Below are positions 51,914 through 60,073 of a stretch of DNA of 64,000 nucleotides, one piece after another. Made by a program: the position numbers and the translations under genes. The stretch is from DAIOEK01 sp036746315 (GTDB lineage: Bacteria; Chloroflexota; Anaerolineae; Anaerolineales; Anaerolineaceae). The first letter of the stretch is position 1. Each line of letters opens with the position of its first letter. Where the stretch lies: positions 1 through 64,000 of the forward strand of contig DAIOEK010000003.1 of NCBI GenBank assembly GCA_036746315.1, given 5' to 3'. The notes below the pieces were generated by a model. It was given only the letters and a program-made list of their open reading frames with translations. It made no database searches and was not told the DNA's origin.

Positions 51914-52600
51914 TTATTTGGCGGCACCGTTTGAATCAATGATGCCATCACGGAGCGTCACCACCCGTCGGGCATAATGAATCACCCGTGGATCGTGGGT
52001 GGCAAACACAAAAGTGACACCGGTCTCCTGGTTCAGTCGCTGCATGGTCTCCATCACCTGTTTGCCATTCTCTGTATCCAGGTTGGCGGTCGGTTCATCT
52101 GCCAGTACCAACACCGGATTTGAAGCAAGCGCCCGTGCAACCGCCACCCGCTGCTGCTCGCCGCCGCTCAACTGATCCGGTCGATGACCGGCACGGTCGG
52201 CAAGGTCTACCGATGCCAGCAGTTCCATCACGCGCGCCTTTCTTTCAGAGGCTCCCGTGTTGTTCAGCAGCAGGGGCATTTCAATATTCTCGTATGCTGT
52301 CAGCGTGGGGATCAAGGCAAAAAATTGGAATACGAACCCGATCTGTCCGCGACGGATATCGGCGCGCTCATCCCGTTTCAATGTACTCACATCTTTGCCG
52401 TTGATGTAAATCTTACCGCTGGTGGGCGTATCCAGGCAGCCGATCAGTTGCAACAGAGTGGTTTTTCCCGAACCGGAAGGTCCCACCAGTGCTGTGAATT
52501 CTCCCTGCTGAATGGAAAGATCGATGCCGCGCAGGGCATGCGTCTCCAATTTACCAATAGAATAAACCTTTGTAACCTGCTCTACTTTTGTAACTTCCAT
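51914..52600 (-). CDS. MacB/LolD-type ABC ATPase
   Basis: A 228-residue ATPase with Walker A GPSGSGKTT (about 37), Q-loop, signature LSGGEQQRVAVARAL (about 140) and Walker B VLVLADEPT (about 160), plus the family region THDPRVIHYARRVV. It drives the two FtsX-type permeases encoded upstream. Genes are 12-16 bases apart. Such type VII ABC systems export peptides, lipoproteins or toxic compounds by mechanotransmission. Confidence 0.93.
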   Translation of the reverse strand: MEVTKVEQVTKVYSIGKLETHALRGIDLSIQQGEFTALVGPSGSGKTTLLQLIGCLDTPTSGKIYINGKDVSTLKRDERADIRRGQIGFVFQFFALIPTLTAYENIEMPLLLNNTGASERKARVMELLASVDLADRAGHRPDQLSGGEQQRVAVARALASNPVLVLADEPTANLDTENGKQVMETMQRLNQETGVTFVFATHDPRVIHYARRVVTLRDGIIDSNGAAK

Positions 52601-52612
52601 CTCATCATCTCC

Positions 52613-53836
52613 TTAAGACTGCTTGCCGCCCCGTAAAGCTTCCACGGGCTGCATTCGGGCAGCCAGGATCGCCGGGTAGATAGACGCCAGTAACGTAACC
52701 ACCAGCGCCGTAATGGTTAATGCAATTACGTCACCGGGAACAACGTAGCCATACAAACGTTCGGGAAGCGCAATCCCGCTCACCCCCATATCCCCGATAT
52801 AGAATCCCACCTTGATGGTATAGGTAACAAACAATGCTCCCAGCGCCAGTCCTATCACAATTCCCAGTCCGGCGAGTACGGCGGATTCAGCCAGGAACAT
52901 CGACATGATCTTGCTGCTGCGCATACCGATCGCAGAGAGGATGCCAATCTCACGGGTCCGTTCAAAGACCGACATGATCAACGCATTCACTACCACCGTT
53001 GCAGTCACGCCGAGAACAATCAGGTAGAGAACGATCATGTAAGCACCCGAGAAGGATTCCATCTGAACAATCAGCGGGTTCATCTCTTCCCATGTTTCGA
53101 CCTTGTATTTTTCCGTCTGCATCAGGCTGATCACTTCGCCTGCCTTCTCGCGGTCGTCCAGAAGGATGAAAATGCTGCTGGCATGATCGTTGGTATTGGT
53201 GATTGCCTGCGCCTTCGCCAGTGGCAACAGAACGATGCTTTCATCATAAGATGGCGTCTGTGTGGAATAAACACCTCGGATGGTGAATGTCTGCTCGATG
53301 ACATCGCCGTCTGAAGTATTTGCCAGCAGCAGAAGGCTGCCTCCGGCCCCGATATCAAGTTTATCTGCCAGTGGTTTACCGATCAGGATGCCATCACGGT
53401 CATCCGCGGTGATGTAGCTCCCTTCGATTATGCCATCACGGTATGGAGTATTCGCCTCGGAGCCCGGCACAATTCCGATGATCTGCACTCCTTTGGATAC
53501 ATCACCCGAACTCACGATCCCACTGGCGATCAGCCGCGGTGTGGCGACCAGTACATGCGGCAGCTTTGCCACACTGTCAGCCAGCGCTTCGGGAGATTCG
53601 ATTAGGTCTTTCCATACCAGGCTGGCTTTATCCTGGTCATAAGTTACCGCCCGTATTTGCAGGTGCCCGCTTTGCAGCTTGATGGTTTTTTCGATTGAAT
53701 CACGGATCTCGCCGCGAAGAACGGATGCCATCAAAAGCAACAATCCCAATCCCAAGCCAAGCGCCAGAGCCGAAAGCAGTGTCCTGCGAACATTCCGGGC
53801 GAGGTCCCGTATTGCCATTTTAAATAGTTGTATCAT
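52613..53836 (-). CDS. MacB/FtsX-type ABC permease
   Basis: A 407-residue membrane protein. The start at 53836 has GAGGTGCGAG ahead and lies 8 bases after the neighbouring stop. It has one N-terminal helix, a large extracytoplasmic domain (about 45-270) and three C-terminal helices forming the FtsX domain (FERTREIGILSAIGMR, AAR and GG near the end). It forms a heterodimer with the other permease. Confidence 0.9.
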   Translation of the reverse strand: MIQLFKMAIRDLARNVRRTLLSALALGLGLGLLLLMASVLRGEIRDSIEKTIKLQSGHLQIRAVTYDQDKASLVWKDLIESPEALADSVAKLPHVLVATPRLIASGIVSSGDVSKGVQIIGIVPGSEANTPYRDGIIEGSYITADDRDGILIGKPLADKLDIGAGGSLLLLANTSDGDVIEQTFTIRGVYSTQTPSYDESIVLLPLAKAQAITNTNDHASSIFILLDDREKAGEVISLMQTEKYKVETWEEMNPLIVQMESFSGAYMIVLYLIVLGVTATVVVNALIMSVFERTREIGILSAIGMRSSKIMSMFLAESAVLAGLGIVIGLALGALFVTYTIKVGFYIGDMGVSGIALPERLYGYVVPGDVIALTITALVVTLLASIYPAILAARMQPVEALRGGKQS

Positions 53837-53844
53837 CTCGCACC

Positions 53845-55074
53845 TCACACCGTATGCAGGGATACTGCCGGGTCATTTAATGACGCTTCATAGGCAGGAT
53901 AGAATGACGCCAGGACGGATATGATCAGAACGGTCACCAGGTGCCCGGGGAGCTTGCCCAAACCCAGGCTGGAATACACCCTGCCGCTGATCAATGCAGT
54001 GTACTCGGTCATGGAAGCAAACTGGCTATAGTCGAAACCGACTTTTCCCAGCATGGCATTTACCAACAGCCCCACGGCTATTCCGACTGCCGCGCCCACC
54101 AATCCCATCATTGCGCCTTCCAGCAGGAAAAGCGTGGAAATTTGGCGGGTCTTCAAACCCAGTGCACTCAAAATTCCGATTTCTCGCCTGCGCTCGAAGA
54201 TCGCCATCAACAACAGATTCATGATGCCGATACCGGCGATGACCAGTAGAATGACACTGAACACATTCATCACGCTCGTTTTAGTGGTGATGGCATAGTT
54301 CAAATCCGGATAGTTGTTCTGCCAGGAATCGATCTCCATCCTGCTGACGGATTTTTCCAGGTCCGAGATCACCGCCTGCTCGGTTCCAAGCTGTTTAATG
54401 GCGATTGCCACCTCGGTGATTTGCCCGGTAAGACCATACAGATCCTGGGCTTCAGCCAGCGAGATATAAACCGTCTTTTTCTCGACATCCGGCATGCCCA
54501 GGTCGTACAACCCCACCACCGTCATGGTGCGTTTGCGCATCTGCTCGTGTGTGGCTTTCCCCACCAGGGTGATTTGATCGCCAACATTGATATCCATGGC
54601 GGTTGCCAGCCCCTTTCCAATCACGATAGAATCCCGGTCATCGGATTTAAGAAAACGCCCCTCGTTTGTCTTACCCGGAACGAGGCTGAAATCCATTTCA
54701 TTCTCTGGTTCGATGCCCAGTATGGTCACCGCAAAAGCGCCCTCATGGTTTGTGGTCATACCCCCGGTGGTAATCCGCCGTACGGCGGCAACGACCCTCG
54801 GGTCCTCACTGGCAGCCTGTAATAACTGCTCTTCATTTTCCAATGGAAGCAGCGGCATCTGTTCCATTTTTTCGCTGTAACCTTCAGCGTGTACCTGGAT
54901 GTTCCCGCCCAGAACGCGGATGGCATTGGAATAAATGGCATCCTGAAAGCCGTCGATCAGGCCATCATACATCATCATCATGCCAAGGGTCAGCGCGATG
55001 GATGAAACAAGGATGATGGTCCGCCGGCGGTGGCGCCAAATATTTCGCCAGGCAAGACGTAAGAATAAAGCCAT
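53845..55074 (-). CDS. MacB/FtsX-type ABC permease
   Basis: A 409-residue protein. The start at 55074 has AGGAGA 8 bases upstream and gives the family N-terminus RLAWRNIWRHRRRT; a longer upstream reading is unlikely. It has one N-terminal helix, a MacB-PCD extracytoplasmic domain and an FtsX domain (FERRREIGILSALGLK). It partners with the following gene product. It is the second gene of the operon after tetR. Confidence 0.9.
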   Translation of the reverse strand: MALFLRLAWRNIWRHRRRTIILVSSIALTLGMMMMYDGLIDGFQDAIYSNAIRVLGGNIQVHAEGYSEKMEQMPLLPLENEEQLLQAASEDPRVVAAVRRITTGGMTTNHEGAFAVTILGIEPENEMDFSLVPGKTNEGRFLKSDDRDSIVIGKGLATAMDINVGDQITLVGKATHEQMRKRTMTVVGLYDLGMPDVEKKTVYISLAEAQDLYGLTGQITEVAIAIKQLGTEQAVISDLEKSVSRMEIDSWQNNYPDLNYAITTKTSVMNVFSVILLVIAGIGIMNLLLMAIFERRREIGILSALGLKTRQISTLFLLEGAMMGLVGAAVGIAVGLLVNAMLGKVGFDYSQFASMTEYTALISGRVYSSLGLGKLPGHLVTVLIISVLASFYPAYEASLNDPAVSLHTV

Positions 55075-55141
55075 TTTAAAATTCTCCTGAAACACCTTGT
55101 TCCGGTCACTCAACCAGAACCACTGATAACGATAAATTCAT

Positions 55142-55849
55142 TCAAGCTTGCATGTGAGGGACAATAGTTTCGATCCATTGATGCAATGTTGCGTGGGTGA
55201 AAATTTCCACGGAACCTCTTTGCATCCCCAGGGTGATCTCGATCACCCGGGTATACTCATCGGTCAGCTTGAAAAGCCGGGCTTCATCGATTCCTCCAGG
55301 TGGCGGTCTCAAAAGCTGCCGGCTCAGGGCAACGCCAAGCGCAAACATCAGACCATACACAATATGAGCTGATTCGTCCGGCGCATTGGTGTGAAAAGTG
55401 CCTTCGTTTACACCCTGTCGGATGATACCTGATAAGAACGGCACAATTTTCTCTTCTGAAGCGGAATAAATTTTCTCGCGCACCAATATATTTTCGTCGG
55501 CATACCATACCCTGATGATGGGCAGCATCTGCTCCAACCGCTGGCTCTTCCAAATTGAAGCCGTCATAAAGTAGTTTTTAAACTTCGCCAATGCATCCAG
55601 GCTGGCATCATCCAGGATCGGATTGATGGCAAGGAAGATCTCATCCATCATTCGGCTGATGATGCCATGCAGCAAGTCCGGTTTGGATTCGAAATAGTGG
55701 TAGAAAGCGCCCTTGGATATCTTCAGGTCATCCAGGATATCCTGTATCGACATACTGTCGTAGCCCACGGTATACACTTTGCGCAGAGCAGCATCCAATA
55801 TCTCGTTGCGCTTGTGAGTGTAATCAGCCTGGTTGAAAACTCGCGCCAT
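55142..55849 (-). CDS. TetR-family repressor of the export operon
   Basis: A 235-residue protein with an N-terminal helix-turn-helix (KRNEILDAALRKVYTVGYDSMSIQDILDDLKISKGAFYHYFESK), matching the TetR/AcrR signature, and an all-helical ligand-binding C-terminus with a novel sequence. It is the first gene of the five-gene unit and a perfect palindrome lies 9 bases upstream of its start, so it almost surely autoregulates and controls the exporter. GGAGAAGA precedes the ATG. Confidence 0.92.
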   Translation of the reverse strand: MARVFNQADYTHKRNEILDAALRKVYTVGYDSMSIQDILDDLKISKGAFYHYFESKPDLLHGIISRMMDEIFLAINPILDDASLDALAKFKNYFMTASIWKSQRLEQMLPIIRVWYADENILVREKIYSASEEKIVPFLSGIIRQGVNEGTFHTNAPDESAHIVYGLMFALGVALSRQLLRPPPGGIDEARLFKLTDEYTRVIEITLGMQRGSVEIFTHATLHQWIETIVPHMQA

Positions 55850-55857
55850 TCTTCTCC

Positions 55858-55886
55858 ATAAATAAACCGTCGGTCGGTTTATTTAT
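55858..55886. promoter_or_regulatory. TetR operator, perfect 12-5-12 palindrome
   Basis: ATAAATAAACCG and CGGTTTATTTAT are perfect inverted repeats around TCGGT. It covers the predicted transcript start between the promoter and the tetR ribosome site. Confidence 0.85.
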
Positions 55887-55889
55887 GAT

Positions 55890-55918
55890 ATTGTATATCG
55901 GCAAATTCCCCGCGTCAA
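55890..55918 (-). promoter_or_regulatory. Sigma-70 promoter of the tetR/export operon
   Basis: Minus-strand -35 TTGACG and -10 TACAAT are separated by exactly 17 bases, immediately followed by the palindrome at 55858-55886. Confidence 0.85.
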
Positions 55919-55985
55919 GATGCAACCGTTATAAAACGCGCAGGGCACACGATTTGGAAGACTTTCTAGCCTTTTAGGGCATTAT

Positions 55986-56015
55986 TTGGGTGGGCTTCTT
56001 TATCTCGGGTATACT
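55986..56015 (+). promoter_or_regulatory. Possible promoter of the methylmalonyl-CoA mutase operon
   Basis: Plus-strand TTGGGT and TATACT with an 18-base spacer, 45 bases before the mutase start. The -35 is poor. Confidence 0.3.
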
Positions 56016-56059
56016 TGTTGTGTCTCACATTTCAATACTTTCATTCGAATGAGGTGTAT

Positions 56060-57709
56060 ATGAGCGTTGAGAGCGAATTCGAGAGGTGGGAAGAAGCCGT
56101 TCTAAAACCAGCTGTCAACAAATTCCCCGAGCGGAAAAAAGAGTTTACCACCCCAGCCGGTATCCCCCTGCCGGATGTTCAGATTCCCCAACCGCAGGAT
56201 TATGCTGAACAGTTGGGTTTCCCCGGCGAATTTCCTTTTACGCGTGGCGTTCAGCCCAATATGTACCGCGGGCGTTTCTGGACAATGCGCCAGTATGCCG
56301 GGTATGCCTCGGCGGAGGAGTCGAACAAACGTTACCGCTACCTGTTGCAGCAGGGGCAGACCGGTCTTTCGGTGGCGTTCGACCTGCCCACCCAGATCGG
56401 CTACGACGCCGACCACCCCATGTCATTGGGGGAAGTCGGTAAGGTCGGCGTTTCAATCTCATCCATTAAAGATATGGAGCTGCTGTTCAAGGAGATCCCG
56501 CTGGATAAAGTATCCACCAGCATGACGATCAACTCACCGGCTTCCATCCTGCTCGCGATGTATATTGCCGTCGCCCGTAAACAGGGTGTCGCCTCCAGGG
56601 AACTGCGTGGCACAATCCAGAACGATATTCTCAAAGAGTATGTCGCCCGCGGCACTTATATCTTTCCGCCCGCACCATCCATGCGCCTGATCACGGATGT
56701 GTTCGAATATTGCACCCGTGAAGTGCCCAAATGGAACACCATCAGCATTTCCGGCTATCACATCCGCGAAGCCGGTTCAACCGCTGTGCAGGAGGTCGCC
56801 TTTACCCTGGCGAACGGCATTGCCTACGTGCAGGCTGCGCTCAAAGCCGGCATGGAGATCGACAGTTTCGCCTCGCAGCTCTCCTTCTTCTTCAATGCCC
56901 ATAACAACTTCCTCGAAGAGATCGCAAAATTCCGCGCTGCCCGCCGCATGTGGGCACGCATCATGCGCGAACGTTTTGGCGCCAGGGATCCCAAGAGTTG
57001 GCAGCTGCGCTTCCACACGCAGACAGCCGGATCCACTCTCACTGCCCAGCAGCCTGAGAATAACGTGGTTCGTGTGACTCTTCAGGCGCTGGCTGCCGTT
57101 TTGGGCGGAACGCAATCCCTGCACACTAACAGCATGGATGAAGCCCTCTGGCTGCCAACAGAGAAATCCGTCCGCGTTGCCCTGCGCACTCAGCAGATCA
57201 TTGCCTATGAATCCGGCGTTGCAGATACCGTCGATCCGCTGGCTGGATCATATATGATCGAATACATGACCGATGAACTCGAAAAGCGCGCCACCGAATA
57301 CATCAAAAAGATCGACGACATGGGTGGAGCACTCCAGGCGATCGAAGCCGGATACATGCAAAATGAGATCCAGGAAGCCGCCTATCAATATCAGCGCGCC
57401 CTCGAAACCAAGGATTCAACCCTGGTGGGGGTGAATGCCTTCCAGGTGGACGAAAAACTGGAGATGGATCGTCTGAAGGTCGATCCCAGCATCGAAGCCA
57501 ACCAGAAGAACCGCCTTGCTGAACTGCGTGCCGGGCGCGATACTGCCAGGGTTAGCGAACTCCTTACCCAGCTCGAAAAAGCCGCTCATGGCACCGGCAG
57601 CCTCATGCCGCTCTTTATCGAGTGCGTTGACAGTGAAATCACCCTCGGCGAAATTACCGGCATCCTGCGTCAGGTTTGGGGCGAGTATCACGCCCCCAGT
57701 TGGGGTTAG
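56060..57709 (+). CDS. Methylmalonyl-CoA mutase, alpha (catalytic) chain
   Basis: Interconverts succinyl-CoA and methylmalonyl-CoA. The ATG at 56060 has GAGGTGTAT ahead. The 549-residue protein is the TIM-barrel chain alone, without the C-terminal B12-binding domain, which must be on a separate protein not in the window. The substrate-defining residues match methylmalonyl rather than isobutyryl mutase: Tyr in RQYAGYA and Arg in VARGTYI. It has QIGYDADHP, FHTQTAGSTLTAQQPENNVVR and SGYHIREAG. An epimerase gene follows, supporting the propionyl-CoA/succinyl-CoA branch. Confidence 0.93.
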   Translation: MSVESEFERWEEAVLKPAVNKFPERKKEFTTPAGIPLPDVQIPQPQDYAEQLGFPGEFPFTRGVQPNMYRGRFWTMRQYAGYASAEESNKRYRYLLQQGQTGLSVAFDLPTQIGYDADHPMSLGEVGKVGVSISSIKDMELLFKEIPLDKVSTSMTINSPASILLAMYIAVARKQGVASRELRGTIQNDILKEYVARGTYIFPPAPSMRLITDVFEYCTREVPKWNTISISGYHIREAGSTAVQEVAFTLANGIAYVQAALKAGMEIDSFASQLSFFFNAHNNFLEEIAKFRAARRMWARIMRERFGARDPKSWQLRFHTQTAGSTLTAQQPENNVVRVTLQALAAVLGGTQSLHTNSMDEALWLPTEKSVRVALRTQQIIAYESGVADTVDPLAGSYMIEYMTDELEKRATEYIKKIDDMGGALQAIEAGYMQNEIQEAAYQYQRALETKDSTLVGVNAFQVDEKLEMDRLKVDPSIEANQKNRLAELRAGRDTARVSELLTQLEKAAHGTGSLMPLFIECVDSEITLGEITGILRQVWGEYHAPSWG

Positions 57710-57783
57710 CCACTGCAACGACAGGTGTGGTATTCCACCAGCCGCCGCGTGACAAAAACGTACAAATCCATACCGGAGGAATG

Positions 57784-58191
57784 ATGTCCAAGTTAACCAA
57801 GATCAATCATATCGGTATTGCAGTAAACAACATTGAAGAAGCACTTCCCTTCTGGACGGAAGGGTTGGGGATGAAGCTGCACCATGTAGAGGAAGTTGCC
57901 CGCCAGAAATCCAGGGTGGCTTTCCTGCCCGTGGGTGAAAGTGACGTGGAACTGGTTGCCCCCACTGCCGAAGACTCCACTATGGCAAAGTTCCTTACTG
58001 ATAAGGGACAGGGCATCCATCACCTCTGTCTGGAAACGGACGACATCGAAGGTATGCTGGCGGATTTGAAAGCCAAAGGTTTCCGACTGATCAACGAGAC
58101 ACCCATCGAAGAACCCGGGCGCAGAATGGCATTCGTTCACCCCAAAGCCACCGGTGGTGTGCTGCTGGAACTGTACGAAGTGACAAAATAA
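57784..58191 (+). CDS. mce: Methylmalonyl-CoA epimerase
   Basis: Epimerises R- and S-methylmalonyl-CoA. A 135-residue VOC-fold protein with INHIGIAVNNIEEAL and later GIHHLCLETDDIE, and the metal Glu/His residues at NHIGIAV (His near 8), HHLCLE and LLELYE. The second of two ATG codons (57784) has the better spacing from GGAGGA. The first gene ends 75 bases upstream. Confidence 0.93.
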   Translation: MSKLTKINHIGIAVNNIEEALPFWTEGLGMKLHHVEEVARQKSRVAFLPVGESDVELVAPTAEDSTMAKFLTDKGQGIHHLCLETDDIEGMLADLKAKGFRLINETPIEEPGRRMAFVHPKATGGVLLELYEVTK

Positions 58192-58207
58192 CTATTCTCT
58201 TGCAGAT

Positions 58208-58240
58208 AAAAAACAGGATGGCTTTGCCATCCTGTTTTTT
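58208..58240. terminator. Bidirectional terminator
   Basis: A perfect 15-bp stem AAAAAACAGGATGGC/GCCATCCTGTTTTTT lies between the epimerase gene (plus) and the UMF1-like transporter (minus). Confidence 0.88.
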
Positions 58241-58257
58241 ACACTATACCAGTTTTC

Positions 58258-59559
58258 CTATATTGTATTCAGTTCCATTTCTTCTTCCGTTGCCACTTTG
58301 GTACCGCGTTCCACATCCACCCGTGTTAGGATCCACATACCTGCGACAAAGAAAATGATCAGTGAAATAATGCTCATTCGGCTGTGCCCGGTCAGCATCG
58401 ATACCACACCGAAGATCGCCGGACCCAGGATATTGGCAAATTTCTCGAACACGCTGAAGAAGCCGTAAAATTCTGCACTCTTGCTCTTGGGGATCAGTTT
58501 GCCCATCAGCGAGCGGGATAGCGCCTGCGAACCGCCCTGCACCGTGGCAACCAGCGCTCCAAGCACCCAGAATTGCCACTCCTTGTAGAGGAAAAATCCC
58601 AGAATGGCGATCACCGAATACACCACCAGGCTGAGATAGATCGAACGTTTGGTACCTATTTTGCTCGCCAGCTTGCCGAAGAGGATGGCGAACGGTGCCG
58701 CCAGGAACTGCACCATCAGCAGGGTGCCGATCAGGGTCGTCTGCCCAAAGCCCAGCTCATTTCCGTAAGCGGTTGCCATGACGATGATCGTACCGATCCC
58801 GTTCACGTATACCCAGAACGCCAGCAGGAACAGGGAGAGGTCCTTGTATTTGCGGATCTCACGGAAAGTAGCCCCCAACCGCTTGAAGGCTGCCTGCACC
58901 GGTTGGTAGGTCTCTTCACCTTTCAATATACGTCGTGGCGGTTCGGATACGTGCCGCAGCAGAGGCAGGGTAAACGCAAACCACCAGATTGCCACCGTAA
59001 CAAAGCTCAAGCGCGTCATCAGCCCGGTGATCTCCGATGGGGTGAACATGATCATCGCCAGGTTGACCGCCAGCAGAATGCCGCCGCCGATATAGCCCAT
59101 GGCATATCCCTTGCTGCTGACCATGTCAATCTCATCCGGGTTGGCAACATGTGGCAGCAGGGCATCGTAATATACCAGGGACCCGGCAAAACCTACCTGT
59201 CCGAACACAAAAAGCAGGGATGCCAGCAGCCAGTCGCCGGTGCTGATGAAGTACATCAATGCGGTTGCCGCTACACCGATCGCCATAAAGATGGTCAAAA
59301 ATCGCTTTTTCTTGCCGCTGAAATCCGCCACCGCGCCCAGCACCGGTGAGAGCACCGCCGCCACCAGCGCGCCGACGGAACTGGTGTAACCCCAGTAGGC
59401 GGTTGCCACATTCGCCGGCAGATGGGCTGCCGCAACCGAGGTGTAATACACCGGCAACACCGCCGCCATGATGGTGGTGGCAAACGCGGAATTTCCCCAG
59501 TCGTACATTGTCCACGCCCAGATGGCTTTCTTATGTTTTTGTTCGCTCTCTGCGACCAT
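58258..59559 (-). CDS. UMF1/Atg22-like MFS transporter
   Basis: A 433-residue membrane protein with twelve helices and the UMF1-specific features AWTMYDWGNSAFATTIMAAVLP at the start and SRALMGKLIPKSKSAEFYGFFSVFEKFAN in the middle (shortened motif quoted here). It resembles yeast Atg22 amino-acid effluxers; the substrate here is not known. It runs away from the ArsR gene and ends at the terminator. Confidence 0.88.
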   Translation of the reverse strand: MVAESEQKHKKAIWAWTMYDWGNSAFATTIMAAVLPVYYTSVAAAHLPANVATAYWGYTSSVGALVAAVLSPVLGAVADFSGKKKRFLTIFMAIGVAATALMYFISTGDWLLASLLFVFGQVGFAGSLVYYDALLPHVANPDEIDMVSSKGYAMGYIGGGILLAVNLAMIMFTPSEITGLMTRLSFVTVAIWWFAFTLPLLRHVSEPPRRILKGEETYQPVQAAFKRLGATFREIRKYKDLSLFLLAFWVYVNGIGTIIVMATAYGNELGFGQTTLIGTLLMVQFLAAPFAILFGKLASKIGTKRSIYLSLVVYSVIAILGFFLYKEWQFWVLGALVATVQGGSQALSRSLMGKLIPKSKSAEFYGFFSVFEKFANILGPAIFGVVSMLTGHSRMSIISLIIFFVAGMWILTRVDVERGTKVATEEEMELNTI

Positions 59560-59681
59560 AATTACTCCTTTTGATAATTTCTATGTTGTAAATTAAACAC
59601 CCAAAGTGCATTTCGGATGGCGCATTTATGGGGTGAGTTTCCATATAACTTTTCGGCATGATGGCTTTCTCCCCATCAACC

Positions 59682-59710
59682 TTGACCATATGAGATAAGT
59701 TTGTTATCAT
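59682..59710 (+). promoter_or_regulatory. Sigma-70 promoter of the ArsR/P1B operon
   Basis: -35 TTGACC and -10 TATCAT with an exact 17-base spacer. The imperfect palindrome at 59716-59741 lies just past the -10. Confidence 0.8.
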
Positions 59711-59715
59711 ATATC

Positions 59716-59741
59716 TATATATGAGCAATTATTCATGTATA
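59716..59741. promoter_or_regulatory. SmtB/CzrA-like operator palindrome
   Basis: TATATGA, a short spacer and TTCATGTATA form an imperfect 12-2-12-type inverted repeat as bound by zinc-sensing ArsR/SmtB repressors, covering the predicted start site. Confidence 0.6.
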
Positions 59742-59751
59742 AGGATAAGCC

Positions 59752-60072
59752 ATGACTATTTCGACCGAACACATCCGTGATATGAGCCAGCTTTTCAAAG
59801 CCATGAGCGACCCGAGCCGCCTGAGGATCATCGAATCCCTGCTCGATGGGGAATTGAATGTTCGCCAGATCACCGAACGGGTCGGCATGAGCCAATCGGC
59901 TGTATCCCACCAGTTGGGTATGCTGCGCGCCCTGCACCTTGCCCGTGCCACCAGGGACGGTCGGCAGATGTATTATGCACTCGACGACCAGCACGTGGTC
60001 GACCTTTTCCAGCGCAGCCTGGCGCACATCCGCCACGCTTCAGGAGAATCCAAGCCAACATCGCAGGAGTAA
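59752..60072 (+). CDS. ArsR/SmtB-family zinc-sensing repressor
   Basis: A 106-residue winged-helix protein with the recognition helix region MSQSAVSHQLGML. The C-terminal helix carries the alpha-5 zinc site Asp79-x-His81...His92-x-x-His95, the exact DxHx10HxxH of CzrA/SmtB-type sensors; no alpha-3N cysteines are seen. It should release DNA when zinc (or cobalt) rises. The P1B ATPase gene starts 1 base after its stop. Confidence 0.9.
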   Translation: MTISTEHIRDMSQLFKAMSDPSRLRIIESLLDGELNVRQITERVGMSQSAVSHQLGMLRALHLARATRDGRQMYYALDDQHVVDLFQRSLAHIRHASGESKPTSQE

Positions 60073-60073
60073 C

